53,105 bases of DNA, from assembly GCA_017541275.1 (NCBI GenBank), contig JAFXZM010000058.1:1-53105 (forward strand), read 5' to 3'. Positions 36,601 to 44,699 of the stretch are shown in pieces; position 1 is the first letter of the stretch; every line of letters begins with the position of its first letter. The notes below the pieces were generated by a model. That model was not told the DNA's origin. It saw only the letters and a list, made by a program, of their open reading frames with translations, and did no database searches. Position numbers and translations under genes: made by a program. The stretch is from Oscillospiraceae bacterium (GTDB taxonomy: Bacteria; Bacillota; Clostridia; Oscillospirales; Ruminococcaceae).

Positions 36601-37992
36601 TCAGTCAGCCTTCGGCGCAGAGGCCTTCGGCTTGCTGTTCTGTCTGATTCTTTTGATGACCTTTTTTTCGTTATACCGCAGGAATACGATTCCGCCGAGC
36701 AGGCAGAGCACCGCCGCAATCACAGCGGTCAGGCGGTAGCCGAGCCCCGTGTCCTCGCGCACCGATGCGGCGCTTGTGAAGATCAGCATTGCCGCAGACT
36801 GCCCGAGTTTGAAAGCGAAGGTTCGTGCTGCATAGAACATGCCCTGCCGGTTTTCGCCGGTGTCAAGCTGATCTGCCTCGGAGATATCCGCGACGACTGC
36901 CTGCGGGAGAATGCCGAGAATTGCCATCGGCAGCGCAGCCGTCACGGCAATGATGATGCCGTAGGCCATGCCGGGAATACCGGTTTTACCCGCGAATGCC
37001 GTGATGAGGAACACCGCGGAGAAGCATACAAACGCAAAGAAAACAGGCTTTTTCTTGCCGGTTTTTTTGGAGATGATATTCACCGGCAGATAGAAGCAGA
37101 CCGAGACCGCAGACATCACGATGAACAGCGTGGAGGAGGTACCCTCCGAGAGCCTCAGGAGCTTGGTCACATAGAACATCAGGCCGGTCTGGAATATGGT
37201 CAGTGCGATCCAGTAAAGAATATCAGAGATAACAAACATGCGGAATTCCGGATTCCGGAAGGTCGCGGTCAGCGAGCGGAAGGCAGAGTCATTGCTCGGC
37301 GTTGTGTCGGCGTATTCGTTTTCGTCGATCAGAAACGCGGGAATCAGCATGCAGATGACCGCGATGACGCCCAGCGCGGCGATCGGAATGCGGTAGCTGT
37401 TTGTATAGCCGACAGAATCCTTCAGAGCGCCGGCAGCCATGGGAACGGCAAAGGCGAGGCCGTTGCCGAGGAAGAACGTGACGGAGATGAATGTCGAGAG
37501 ATTGATGCGGGCATTCTGTGTCCGGCCGAGCTCCGGAATGAGCGCGTTATACGGCGTGCAGTAGCAGGTCATGCAGAGGTAAAACAGCAGTGTGCAGACC
37601 GTCAGAGCGGCTGCATTGACCGGGCTGGTGTGATCGGCCGGCGAGAAAAACAGCAGCACCGTCACGATGCCGAACGGGATTGCAGAATACCGCATGAACG
37701 GAATGCGCCGGCCGAGCCTGTGCCGCAGGCGGTCGGATCTGCCGGCAATCAGCGGGTCTGTGACTGCATCAAAGACCCGGCCGGCCGCGGAGATCAGGCC
37801 GATGATAGTGAGGCCGAAAAAGGTCTGCTTTGTGATAAAGAGCGTATGCCCCTCACGCAGCACCTCGTCCGTCGGCTTATAGAAAAAGACCAGCAGGTTT
37901 GTTACAATGCCGGAGAGCATTGACCAGCCGAGCTGCCCGATTGCAAAGATCCAGAGGATTTTGTTTGAGGCAGTTTTTTTCTGCGGGCTCAC
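36601..37992 (-). CDS. GPH-family sugar:cation symporter (MelB-like)
   Basis: The 463-aa protein has about 12 membrane segments of the MFS fold and the GPH signature FDAVTDPLIAGRSDRLRHRLGRRIPFM between helices 2 and 3. These carriers bring in galactosides, glucuronides or pentosides with Na+ or H+. Its start overlaps the TetR stop as ATGA. With the alpha-galactosidase next, import of alpha-galactosides is the likely role. The C terminus is a basic cytoplasmic tail. Confidence 0.92.
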   Translation of the reverse strand: MSPQKKTASNKILWIFAIGQLGWSMLSGIVTNLLVFFYKPTDEVLREGHTLFITKQTFFGLTIIGLISAAGRVFDAVTDPLIAGRSDRLRHRLGRRIPFMRYSAIPFGIVTVLLFFSPADHTSPVNAAALTVCTLLFYLCMTCYCTPYNALIPELGRTQNARINLSTFISVTFFLGNGLAFAVPMAAGALKDSVGYTNSYRIPIAALGVIAVICMLIPAFLIDENEYADTTPSNDSAFRSLTATFRNPEFRMFVISDILYWIALTIFQTGLMFYVTKLLRLSEGTSSTLFIVMSAVSVCFYLPVNIISKKTGKKKPVFFAFVCFSAVFLITAFAGKTGIPGMAYGIIIAVTAALPMAILGILPQAVVADISEADQLDTGENRQGMFYAARTFAFKLGQSAAMLIFTSAASVREDTGLGYRLTAVIAAVLCLLGGIVFLRYNEKKVIKRIRQNSKPKASAPKAD

Positions 37993-38651
37993 TTCGTGCC
38001 CTCCTTCTCCTTTCGCAGATAGGATACAGCGATATCCGCGAGCATTGTGAGCTCGTTCTTTGCCGCAGAGAAATCGTCAGAGGGGAGCAGCTCACCGCGC
38101 AGGAGCTTTTTGCAGAGCTCCAGCATCGAATGGCCGTAGGTCAGGTAGAACAGCTTGAAGTTCACATCACTCCGGACGGTGCCGTCCTGCACGCCTGCAA
38201 AATAAGCAGCTTCACCATACGGGTAAAAATTGATGATGGATTTTTCGTATTCGTAGAGCGCGGCCTTGGGAATATCCTCGCTTTGGAGCATGAGGTCGAA
38301 TTCGCCGACCAGCCGCATGAAATCGCCGTGCTCATCGAACAGCACCAGATACATCCGCATGAGGTCGTTCAGGCGCTTGAGACCGGGCTGCTTGAGGAAA
38401 GCCTCTGTTTCAAAAATCTGATCATAGTTGTGCTTCAGCTTTGACCAGAGATATGTCATGGCAGCGATGGTGATGCTGGTTTTTGTGCCGAAGTAGCGGT
38501 AAAGCGTTGCGACACCGACGCCGCAGGCATCGGCGATATCGGTCATCTTGACGGTGTCAATGCCCTGCTTCAGAAACATGCCCGCGCTGATCTCAACGGC
38601 ATGCTCAATCCTTCTGGACTTCTGACTTTCCGGTATGATCTGGTTCTCCAT
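37989..38651 (-). CDS. TetR-family transcriptional regulator
   Basis: The 220-aa regulator has the TetR helix-turn-helix at about 30-65 (MTDIADACGVGVATLYRYFGTKTSI). The C-terminal ligand domain is all-helical and not further recognisable. ATG 38651 follows AGGAGG at 8 nt; an earlier in-frame start lies in the leader. It is first in the operon with the transporter and the alpha-galactosidase, and is likely to repress it through the palindrome at 38730-38750. Galactoside operons are more often run by LacI or AraC proteins. Confidence 0.92.
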   Translation of the reverse strand: MENQIIPESQKSRRIEHAVEISAGMFLKQGIDTVKMTDIADACGVGVATLYRYFGTKTSITIAAMTYLWSKLKHNYDQIFETEAFLKQPGLKRLNDLMRMYLVLFDEHGDFMRLVGEFDLMLQSEDIPKAALYEYEKSIINFYPYGEAAYFAGVQDGTVRSDVNFKLFYLTYGHSMLELCKKLLRGELLPSDDFSAAKNELTMLADIAVSYLRKEKEGTK

Positions 38652-38729
38652 TTGCTTATCCTCCTGTTGTTGAAATGTGCGCGGATGCTCTATCAATCCT
38701 GTGCAGTTTTCATGATTCTACAGGTATCC

Positions 38730-38768
38730 TATGATAGAAAGTCTATCATATTTTTACGATTTTGTCAA
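38730..38768 (-). promoter_or_regulatory. Promoter of the TetR-GPH-GH36 operon with 21-bp palindromic operator
   Basis: On the minus strand, TTGACA (+ 38763-38768), 17 bp and TAGACT (+ 38740-38745). The perfect inverted repeat TATGATAGA-AAG-TCTATCATA (38730-38750) covers the -10. This is the expected position and size for TetR autorepression. Confidence 0.85.
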
Positions 38769-38837
38769 GCGCTTCAGCAAATTTCCCGTACAGAGAAATG
38801 CCCGCACGGGTTGTTCCCCGCGCGGGCTGAAACAGAT

Positions 38838-39053
38838 ATGTATGGAGCTGCATGTCAGGGTTATCAGCGGCGCTTCCGCTTCGCAGACATCAGAACCGCT
38901 GCGCTGCTGCACACCAGCCAGACGGTTTATTCCCGATATGAGCGCGGTTATCAGACGATACCGGTAGAGCACCTGCTGATTCTGGCGGATTTTTACGGTG
39001 TTTCGGTTGATTATATTCTGGGGAGAACAAACATTCGCCGCATGGCCGAATAA
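38838..39053 (+). pseudogene. Xre-family helix-turn-helix regulator, probably frameshifted
   Basis: The C-terminal 55 residues (AALLHTSQTVYSRYERGYQTIPVEHLLILADFYGVSVDYILGRT) match the end of a small Xre/HTH_3 regulator. The first part in this frame, MYGAACQGYQRRF, does not fit. In the +1 frame, starting at ATG 38842, MELHVRVISGASASQT does fit a normal start. This suggests a one-base frameshift near 38880-38890. There is no good ribosome binding site. The sequence is quoted in parts because the frame is broken. Confidence 0.6.
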
Positions 39054-39054
39054 A

Positions 39055-39084
39055 AAAGCTCCCGTTCGATTGAACAGGAGCTTT
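39055..39084 (-). terminator. Terminator of tRNA-Arg
   Basis: On the minus strand, AAAGCTCCTGTTC pairs with GAACGGGAGCTTT apart from one mismatch around a 4-nt loop, followed by TTTTTTATTC. It starts 5 nt after the tRNA 3' end. Confidence 0.88.
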
Positions 39085-39088
39085 CTGA

Positions 39089-39162
39089 TGCGCCGGAAGG
39101 GATTCGAACCCCCGACCTACTGGTTCGTAGCCAGTTACTCTATCCAGCTGAGCTACCGGCGC
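39089..39162 (-). tRNA. tRNA-Arg (anticodon ACG)
   Basis: The acceptor strand GCGCCGG pairs with CCGGCGC. The anticodon stem ACTGG/CCAGT holds the loop CTACGAA, giving anticodon ACG, whose A34 is normally edited to inosine. The T loop is GGTTCGAATCC. CCA is not encoded. Confidence 0.96.
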
Positions 39163-39194
39163 ATTTGACTGACATTTCATCCGTCAACTCTGCT

Positions 39195-39223
39195 ATTATA
39201 ACACAGAACGCAGAAAAAGTCAA
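39195..39223 (-). promoter_or_regulatory. tRNA-Arg promoter
   Basis: On the minus strand, TTGACT (+ 39218-39223), 17 bp and TATAAT (+ 39195-39200), about 33 nt before the mature 5' end. Confidence 0.85.
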
Positions 39224-39259
39224 GCCTTTTTTCAAATTTTTTTGTATGGCAGGCGGCAG

Positions 39260-40012
39260 TCAGCTCAGTGTGCCGGAGACCGTGAACGCAACCTCGACCT
39301 GCTTCCAGCCCGCAAATGCGCCTGGCTCAACGATCTGTGCATTATACGTGCCGAATTCGCCTGTCAGGGGGCCCTCCGGGCAATGCGCGCCGGCAGGGAA
39401 TTCCCGGTCCCATGTCGAATAGATGTTTGCGCGGAGGTCATTGCCGTCCGGGGAGAAGGTATAGCTCCGCGCGGTCAGCGGAAGTGCCTTGCCGTTGACG
39501 CGAACCGCATCGACGGTAATGCAGAGGTCGGGGCTGGTTTTTGCGGCATCCCGTATCACAACGGCCGCATAGGAGAGGCCGCTGGCGGTCAGCTCGGCAT
39601 TGGGGTCGCCGGTTGCGGCAAAGCGGCTGCCGGGGGTATCGGCGTTCACGCGCACCGTATACTGTCCGTCGCCGGAAACCGGTACGCAGACAGCCTCCGT
39701 GCTCAGAATGGAATCGACCGTGCCGTCATAGCTGAGCAGATACGTGCCGTCGGCGATAAACAGATAGGCTTCTCCGGGCGCAGCGGCGGCCTCCTCGCCC
39801 GTGACGGCGCCGTGCGCACGCAGATCATTCGGCCGCTCATCCGATTCGTCAGCGGGTGCCGGAACAACCGGAACGGCGGCTCCGTCGTCTATTTCTGCCG
39901 CAGAATGATCTGCATCGGTGGCATTGCTGCCGGAGCTGTTTTTGGCACAGCCCGTGCAGGTGCAGAGCAGCAGTGCCGCGCTGAAAATGCGAAGCGATGT
40001 TCGGAGGTTCAT
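39260..40012 (-). CDS. Secreted lipoprotein of unknown function
   Basis: The 250-aa protein begins with a signal of about 20 residues ending in a lipobox (LLLCTCTGC), so it should be anchored to the membrane by a diacylated Cys. An acidic Ser/Ala/Asp-rich linker runs to about 80. The rest looks all-beta (GEAYLFIADGTYLLSYDG, GQYTVRVNAD, SYTFSPDGNDLRANIYSTWDREFP), like a carbohydrate-binding or sandwich domain, but no family is recognised. It is divergent from the LacI gene. Confidence 0.75.
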   Translation of the reverse strand: MNLRTSLRIFSAALLLCTCTGCAKNSSGSNATDADHSAAEIDDGAAVPVVPAPADESDERPNDLRAHGAVTGEEAAAAPGEAYLFIADGTYLLSYDGTVDSILSTEAVCVPVSGDGQYTVRVNADTPGSRFAATGDPNAELTASGLSYAAVVIRDAAKTSPDLCITVDAVRVNGKALPLTARSYTFSPDGNDLRANIYSTWDREFPAGAHCPEGPLTGEFGTYNAQIVEPGAFAGWKQVEVAFTVSGTLS

Positions 40013-40057
40013 GGTCTTGTCCTTTCGTATGGTTTGCAGGTATCAGGCATCATCTAT

Positions 40058-40086
40058 ATCATACATGGTTTGCGGGAAAAGTGCAA
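40058..40086 (-). promoter_or_regulatory. Promoter of the lipoprotein gene
   Basis: On the minus strand, TTGCAC (+ 40081-40086), 17 bp and TATGAT (+ 40058-40063). Confidence 0.75.
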
Positions 40087-40130
40087 GTGGAAAAAAGACA
40101 AAAATTTATTGTTAATTAGGCGGGAGAATC

Positions 40131-40241
40131 GGCACGATTCACAAAGTTTTTCGGCTTGAATTGTGTGAATCGGGATTGTGCCTAAATTGCACTTGAGAAT
40201 TTTGTTACTTTTGTCCTGAATAAACTACAGAGAGGACAAAA
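40131..40241. promoter_or_regulatory. Two inverted repeats in the divergent lipoprotein/LacI intergenic region
   Basis: GGCAC-GATTCACA ... TGTGAATC..GTGCC (40131-40182) forms a long interrupted hairpin. TTTTGTCCT (40209-40217) and AGGACAAAA (40233-40241) form a perfect 9-bp inverted repeat 15 nt apart. Both lie upstream of the LacI promoter, not within any gene. They may be operators or leader structures. Confidence 0.5.
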
Positions 40242-40302
40242 TCGGGATGATAGCCTGATTCCACTGAAATGAGTTATACTGAAAGTTTTTTTTCGTCAGG
40301 TA

Positions 40303-40331
40303 TTTACAAATTTATAAAGATGTGATATAAT
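40303..40331 (+). promoter_or_regulatory. Promoter of the LacI-family gene
   Basis: TTTACA (40303-40308), 17 bp and TATAAT (40326-40331), leaving a leader of about 110 nt before ATG 40449. Confidence 0.82.
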
Positions 40332-40448
40332 AAATCATAAAGTAAACTGATTCGGCGGTAAAGCCGCTGCTGTGTGAAACAATACTATTTATATACTGTT
40401 ATGATGCACATCGGCAGCAGGCCTCCGGATCCCGACAGGGGGTCAGCG

Positions 40449-41477
40449 ATGAAAAACGGAATCCGAATGTCGGATATTGCCAAGGAAATGGGCGTCAGCG
40501 TTGTCACTGTCTCCAATGCGCTGAATGACCGCGGCGGCGTCAGCGACGAGATGCGCCGGAAGATCCGTGCGCGCGCCTCTGAACTGGGCTACCGCCCCTC
40601 CGCACCGCGTGCGCCGCGCAAGGCGGCCTCGGAGATTCAGACGCAGGGCGGCAGCATCGGCATCCTGACCAGCGAGCGCTTTGCAGGCGGAAGGGGAACC
40701 TTTTACTGGTTCCTGACTGCGGGTGTCTCCAAGGAATTGATGCGCTGCAATCTCTATTCGGTCTATGAGAGCGTTTCGGAGGCGGATGAAACCGGCTGTA
40801 TTTTGCCCCGCATCGTCACCGAACGGCAGGTGCGCGGCCTGATTGTCGTCGGGCAGCTTGCGGGCGATTACCTCGAAAAGCTCGCCTCTGTGCATCTTCC
40901 GGTGCTGTTCCTTGATTTCTACGACAAGCACAGCGACATTGACGCCGTTGTGTCAGATAACTACTACGACAGCTACCTGATTACGGAGGAGCTCGTCAAG
41001 CGCGGACATACGCGCATCGGATTTGTCGGCAATGTTCTGGCGACCAGCAGCATCCATGACCGCTTCCTCGGCTATTACAAATGTCTGATGGAGCATCATC
41101 TCCCGTACCGGGAGGACTGGACGCTCGATGACCGGTTCCCGAACGGCAACAGCTTCACAAGCTGGGAGCTCCCGGAGGAGATGCCGACAGCGTTTGTATG
41201 CAACTGCGACGAAACAGCCTTCCGCTTCATCGGAGAGCTGCAAAGACAGGGTCTCCGGGTTCCGGAGGATATCTCCGTGACCGGGTACGACAACTACACG
41301 GTATCTGATATGTGCGTCCCCGCAATCACAACCGTCGAGGTCGATCTCACCGAGATGGCACATACTGCCGTGACGCTCCTTCTGGCGCGGCTCGATAACC
41401 CGCAGAAGCCCGCCGCAAGGCATGTGATTCCCGGCAGGATCGTCATGAAGCAGTCGATCACGGCCGCCCCGAAATGA
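40449..41477 (+). CDS. LacI-family transcriptional regulator
   Basis: The 342-aa regulator has the LacI helix-turn-helix at residues 6-28 (MSDIAKEMGVSVVTVSNAL) and hinge region, then a periplasmic-binding-like effector domain (GSIGILTSERFAGG, RGLIVVGQ, DAVVSDNYYDSYL, GHTRIGFVGN, PEDISVTGYDN). The ligand is probably a sugar, but it cannot be read from the sequence. ATG 40449 follows CAGGGGG at 7 nt; the in-frame ATG 75 nt upstream has no such site. No sugar genes follow it; the pilus operon begins 275 nt later with its own promoter. Confidence 0.9.
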   Translation: MKNGIRMSDIAKEMGVSVVTVSNALNDRGGVSDEMRRKIRARASELGYRPSAPRAPRKAASEIQTQGGSIGILTSERFAGGRGTFYWFLTAGVSKELMRCNLYSVYESVSEADETGCILPRIVTERQVRGLIVVGQLAGDYLEKLASVHLPVLFLDFYDKHSDIDAVVSDNYYDSYLITEELVKRGHTRIGFVGNVLATSSIHDRFLGYYKCLMEHHLPYREDWTLDDRFPNGNSFTSWELPEEMPTAFVCNCDETAFRFIGELQRQGLRVPEDISVTGYDNYTVSDMCVPAITTVEVDLTEMAHTAVTLLLARLDNPQKPAARHVIPGRIVMKQSITAAPK

Positions 41478-41527
41478 ATTTGGGTAAAACAACTAAAAAG
41501 AGACCGAAAATTTTGGCTGAAAAACAG

Positions 41528-41556
41528 TTGCAAACGCAAAATTTATATGGTATAAT
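41528..41556 (+). promoter_or_regulatory. Promoter of the type IV pilus operon
   Basis: TTGCAA (41528-41533), 17 bp and TATAAT (41551-41556) place the start near 41563, about 190 nt before pilC. Confidence 0.85.
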
Positions 41557-41562
41557 ATCCCT

Positions 41563-41753
41563 ATGGATCTATGTGTGGCTATGCTATGCCCATTTGCAGA
41601 AAGCGTAATCGGCTTCGTCCGTAACCCGTAGGACGAAACCGCTGAAGCCCTGTATGGCGTGTACTCTCAGTTGCACACGGATATACAGGAGAGGCCGGGT
41701 CGCTCCCCGGCAGTTCTCGAAAACCGGTAAAATACTTGCAGGAGGTGGTTTTT
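41563..41753 (+). ncRNA. Structured 5' leader of the pilus operon (candidate riboregulator)
   Basis: About 190 nt of untranslated leader can fold into several helices. GGCTTC (41611-41616) pairs with GAAGCC (41644-41649) and encloses TCC/GGA pairs; the same TTCGTCC segment can instead pair as a 7-bp stem with GGACGAA (41631-41637), so two exclusive forms are possible. CCTGTA (41649-41654) pairs with TACAGG (41684-41689) and encloses CGTGT/ACACG. GCCGGG pairs with CCCGGC (41694-41711). The ribosome binding site GGAGG follows at 41741. It does not fit the c-di-GMP, SAM, cobalamin or other riboswitch consensus I know. Confidence 0.5.
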
Positions 41754-42947
41754 ATGCCAATGAGTTTCGCTTATACGGCGAAGGACGCTGCGGGCAATAT
41801 CCGCAAGGGCGTCATGTCCGCAGAGGATGAGCAGGAATTTCTGGCAAGAATCCGTGAAAAGGGAATGTTCGTCACCGAGTACAAGGAACGGCAGACCAAT
41901 GTCAAAACCCTGAAAAAGTTTAAGACAAAGGATCTGGCATTCGCGACCAGACAGCTCGCAGCAATGCTGTCGTCCGGTCTGACTCTGGTCAAGGCGCTTG
42001 ACATTCTCTGCAAGGAGCAGGAGAGCGAGGCTGCTCGAAATGTCTGGCGTGATGTGTACGAGAACGTGCAGAAGGGTGAATCCTTCTCCGATGCGCTCGA
42101 AGTACACGGAAGCGTCTTCCCGACCCTGATGACATCCATGGTCGGCGCCGGTGAATCCTCCGGTCAGATGGACGTCATCATGCAGCGACTCAGCGACTAT
42201 TACGCAAACCAGAACAAAATTGCCAACACAATCAAGAGTGCGATGGTCTACCCGATCATCCTCGTTGTCATCACTATTGCTGTTGTCATCGGCGTTTTCG
42301 TGTTCATCATGCCGACGTTCACGAGTCTGTATGATGATCCGGATCAAATCCCCGGCCTGACAAAGGCAATGATGGGAATCGGTAACTTCCTGACAAAGCA
42401 CTACATCATCATCATCGGCTTCCTTGTCGCGGCGATCTTCGTGACGATTTACGCACTGAAGCTCCCGGACGTCAAGCTGAAATGGGACAGATTCAAAATC
42501 AAAGGCCCGGCTTTCGGAAAACTGGTCGTCAAGATCTATACGGCGCGCTTTGCTCAGACAATGGCTTCGCTGTATTCCTCCGGTCTGCCGATGGTCGAAT
42601 GTCTGAAGCGTTCCTCTGATACGCTGAACAACACCTACATCTCCCTCAAGTTCCGCGATATCATCGACGAGGTCAAGAGTGGTGAAACGCTCAGCTCCTC
42701 GATCCAGAGAGCCGATATCTTCGACTCTATGTTCTGTTCGATCATCTTCGTCGGTGAGGAAGCCGGTGCACTGGACGACATCCTTGCCAAGACCGCTGAA
42801 TACTACGACGAAGAAGCAGACTCCGCCGTCAAGCGTCTGTGCTCGCTGCTCGAGCCGGTCATGCTCATCGTTCTCGGTGTCATCATCGCTCTCGTCTGCG
42901 GCGCGTTCTTCCCGGCACTGTACGGCTCCTTCGAGGGTATCGAATAA
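41754..42947 (+). CDS. pilC: Type IV pilus inner-membrane platform protein PilC (GspF family)
   Basis: The 397-aa protein has the duplicated GspF fold: cytoplasmic domain 1 at about 60-165 (FATRQLAAMLSSGLTLVKALDIL, MVGAGESSGQMDVIM), membrane segments near 165-200 and 220-240, then domain 2 (FAQTMASLYSSGLPMVECL, GEEAGALDDILAKTAEYYDEE) and a final membrane segment (LCSLLEPVMLIVLGVIIALVCGAFF). It links the PilB motor to the growing pilus. ATG 41754 fits GGAGG at 8 nt. First gene of the operon behind the structured leader. Confidence 0.95.
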   Translation: MPMSFAYTAKDAAGNIRKGVMSAEDEQEFLARIREKGMFVTEYKERQTNVKTLKKFKTKDLAFATRQLAAMLSSGLTLVKALDILCKEQESEAARNVWRDVYENVQKGESFSDALEVHGSVFPTLMTSMVGAGESSGQMDVIMQRLSDYYANQNKIANTIKSAMVYPIILVVITIAVVIGVFVFIMPTFTSLYDDPDQIPGLTKAMMGIGNFLTKHYIIIIGFLVAAIFVTIYALKLPDVKLKWDRFKIKGPAFGKLVVKIYTARFAQTMASLYSSGLPMVECLKRSSDTLNNTYISLKFRDIIDEVKSGETLSSSIQRADIFDSMFCSIIFVGEEAGALDDILAKTAEYYDEEADSAVKRLCSLLEPVMLIVLGVIIALVCGAFFPALYGSFEGIE

Positions 42948-42964
42948 TTCTAATTCCGGCAATG

Positions 42965-42990
42965 TGTGCGGCGGTTCACGCCGCCGCACA
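42965..42990 (+). other. Intercistronic stem-loop pilC-pilM
   Basis: A 10-bp perfect stem (TGTGCGGCGG / CCGCCGCACA) with loop TTCACG is followed by GATGAT, not a T run. It is more likely an RNA-processing or stabilising element than a terminator. Confidence 0.65.
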
Positions 42991-43031
42991 GATGATAACG
43001 CATACTAAAAACAGAGAGGTGGATATCGCAA

Positions 43032-44699
43032 ATGCTTTCCTTTGACATTACTGACCGCAATATCAGGATCATCAAGGGCGCCGAGAGCAACGGCAAAGTC
43101 CGTATCAGCTCCGCAGCAACCCTGAATCTTGAGGAAGAGGTCATTGTGAACGGCCACGTCCGTGACGTGCCGCGTCTTGCAACACTGATTAACCAGGTGC
43201 TCCGCACCAACAAAATGCCCGACAAGGAAGCAATCGTCAGCATTTCTTCCAACATGACGATCTTCAAGGAGCTGCACATCCAGAAAGCGGAGAAGCAGCA
43301 GGACTTCATGAAGATGGTGCGTGCGGAAATGGCCGCTGCACTGGGCATTGATGATTCCTATTCCGTATCCTACATCGTGGTCGGAGATTCCGACCAGAAT
43401 CAGGGCAGCGTCAAGGTTCTCGCGACCGCCTGCCCGTATGAAGTCGTTGACTGCTATAAGCGTGTGTTCAACATGCTCCAGATCAACCTGCGCAGCGTTA
43501 TGATCGGCTGCAACTGCATTACCAAGGTTCTGCTTGCGGATACCAAGGTGAAGTCCAAGATGCCGCTGCTCGCTGTCCAGATCGACAACAACTTCATTTC
43601 GCTGAACCTCTACGAGAACGGCCAGCTTTCGTTCTCCCGTTTCGCTTCGATCTCTGCGGAGGATTACGACGATTCCGAGGACTATGTGTTCGAGGCTGTC
43701 AACGAAAACATCTTCCGTATGCTCCAGTTCCAGAAGTCCAAGTCCGGCAGCGACCCGATCGAGAATGTTGTGTTCTACGGCGATACGCATGAATATGTCC
43801 GCCTGACCAACGAGCTCGAAAAAATGGGCATCCGCACGAGCATCATCAATGTGCCGCCGCAAGTTCACGGTTATGAGAACCTTGAGTTCTCCTCCTATGC
43901 CAACGCGATCGGCGCGATGTTCAAGCGCAACAAGGATACCGAGCGCATCAACCTGCTCGAAACCGATACGGTCAACAACAACAAGATCAAGTCGGATTCC
44001 TCCTACTTCATGCTGCTGGGCATCTGTGCCGCAGTTTCCATCGCGATCTGCGCAGGCGTCTGGGCGTTCCTGTTCTTCAAGAACAAGGGCGTCGAGGATG
44101 ACATCAAGCTGCTGCATGAGAAGAGCACCTCTGCTTATGCAAAGTCGCTCGATGAGCAGCTCACCAAGCTGAGCGAAAAGCAGACCGCCATGAACACCTA
44201 TTATGACGGTGTGACCGATGCTTATCAGGCATACGTCAGCCGCCCGAAGCCCGTCAGCGCACAGTTCGATGAACTGCTGAAAACGATCGACGACACAACC
44301 AAGCGTGTGCTGAAGATCGAGGACGATGAAGAGCTGAAGGAAGCCCGCACAATCGAAAAGATGAACTATGAGGACGGTACCTACACCATCGAAATCAAGA
44401 CCAAGGTTGAGGAGGATGTCCCGGTTCCGACGCTTCCGAGCGAGCTGGTTAAGGCAATCCGCGGCCTGAGCGATGTTTCCGAGCTGAAGTATTCCACCTT
44501 CACGATTGAGAAAGAGCAGCAGCAGGTGAAGCAGGATGATGATGACAAGAAGGAAGAGGACGAGGACGAAGAGAAGGGCAGCAAGGACGATTACCGCCTT
44601 TCTATGAAGCTGAGCATTTCCATGAAGGGCGGCTCGGTAGATATGAAGGCAATCGGTGCCGATAAAGAGAAAACAGAAGAGGAGGCAGCTGAATCATGA
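43032..44699 (+). CDS. pilM: Pilus assembly protein: PilM domain fused to a PilN-like membrane domain
   Basis: The 555-aa protein starts as an actin-like PilM (MLSFDITDRNIRIIKG, EELHIQK-type and LLAVQIDNNFISLNLYENGQLSFSRF segments) to about residue 310. It then has the PilN marker RINLLETD, one membrane segment at about 322-348 and an extracellular PilN-like part with a coiled coil and an acidic Lys/Asp/Glu-rich tail region. In most bacteria PilM and PilN are separate and dock through the PilN N-terminal peptide. Here that peptide is the fusion linker. Next gene overlaps as ATGA. Confidence 0.9.
   Translation: MLSFDITDRNIRIIKGAESNGKVRISSAATLNLEEEVIVNGHVRDVPRLATLINQVLRTNKMPDKEAIVSISSNMTIFKELHIQKAEKQQDFMKMVRAEMAAALGIDDSYSVSYIVVGDSDQNQGSVKVLATACPYEVVDCYKRVFNMLQINLRSVMIGCNCITKVLLADTKVKSKMPLLAVQIDNNFISLNLYENGQLSFSRFASISAEDYDDSEDYVFEAVNENIFRMLQFQKSKSGSDPIENVVFYGDTHEYVRLTNELEKMGIRTSIINVPPQVHGYENLEFSSYANAIGAMFKRNKDTERINLLETDTVNNNKIKSDSSYFMLLGICAAVSIAICAGVWAFLFFKNKGVEDDIKLLHEKSTSAYAKSLDEQLTKLSEKQTAMNTYYDGVTDAYQAYVSRPKPVSAQFDELLKTIDDTTKRVLKIEDDEELKEARTIEKMNYEDGTYTIEIKTKVEEDVPVPTLPSELVKAIRGLSDVSELKYSTFTIEKEQQQVKQDDDDKKEEDEDEEKGSKDDYRLSMKLSISMKGGSVDMKAIGADKEKTEEEAAES

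Noticed and set aside
41563-41753. c-di-GMP-I riboswitch before the pilus operon
   Set aside because: The conserved GEMM core (GACGCAAAGC and its partner hairpin with a GNRA loop) is not present, so I only call it a structured leader.
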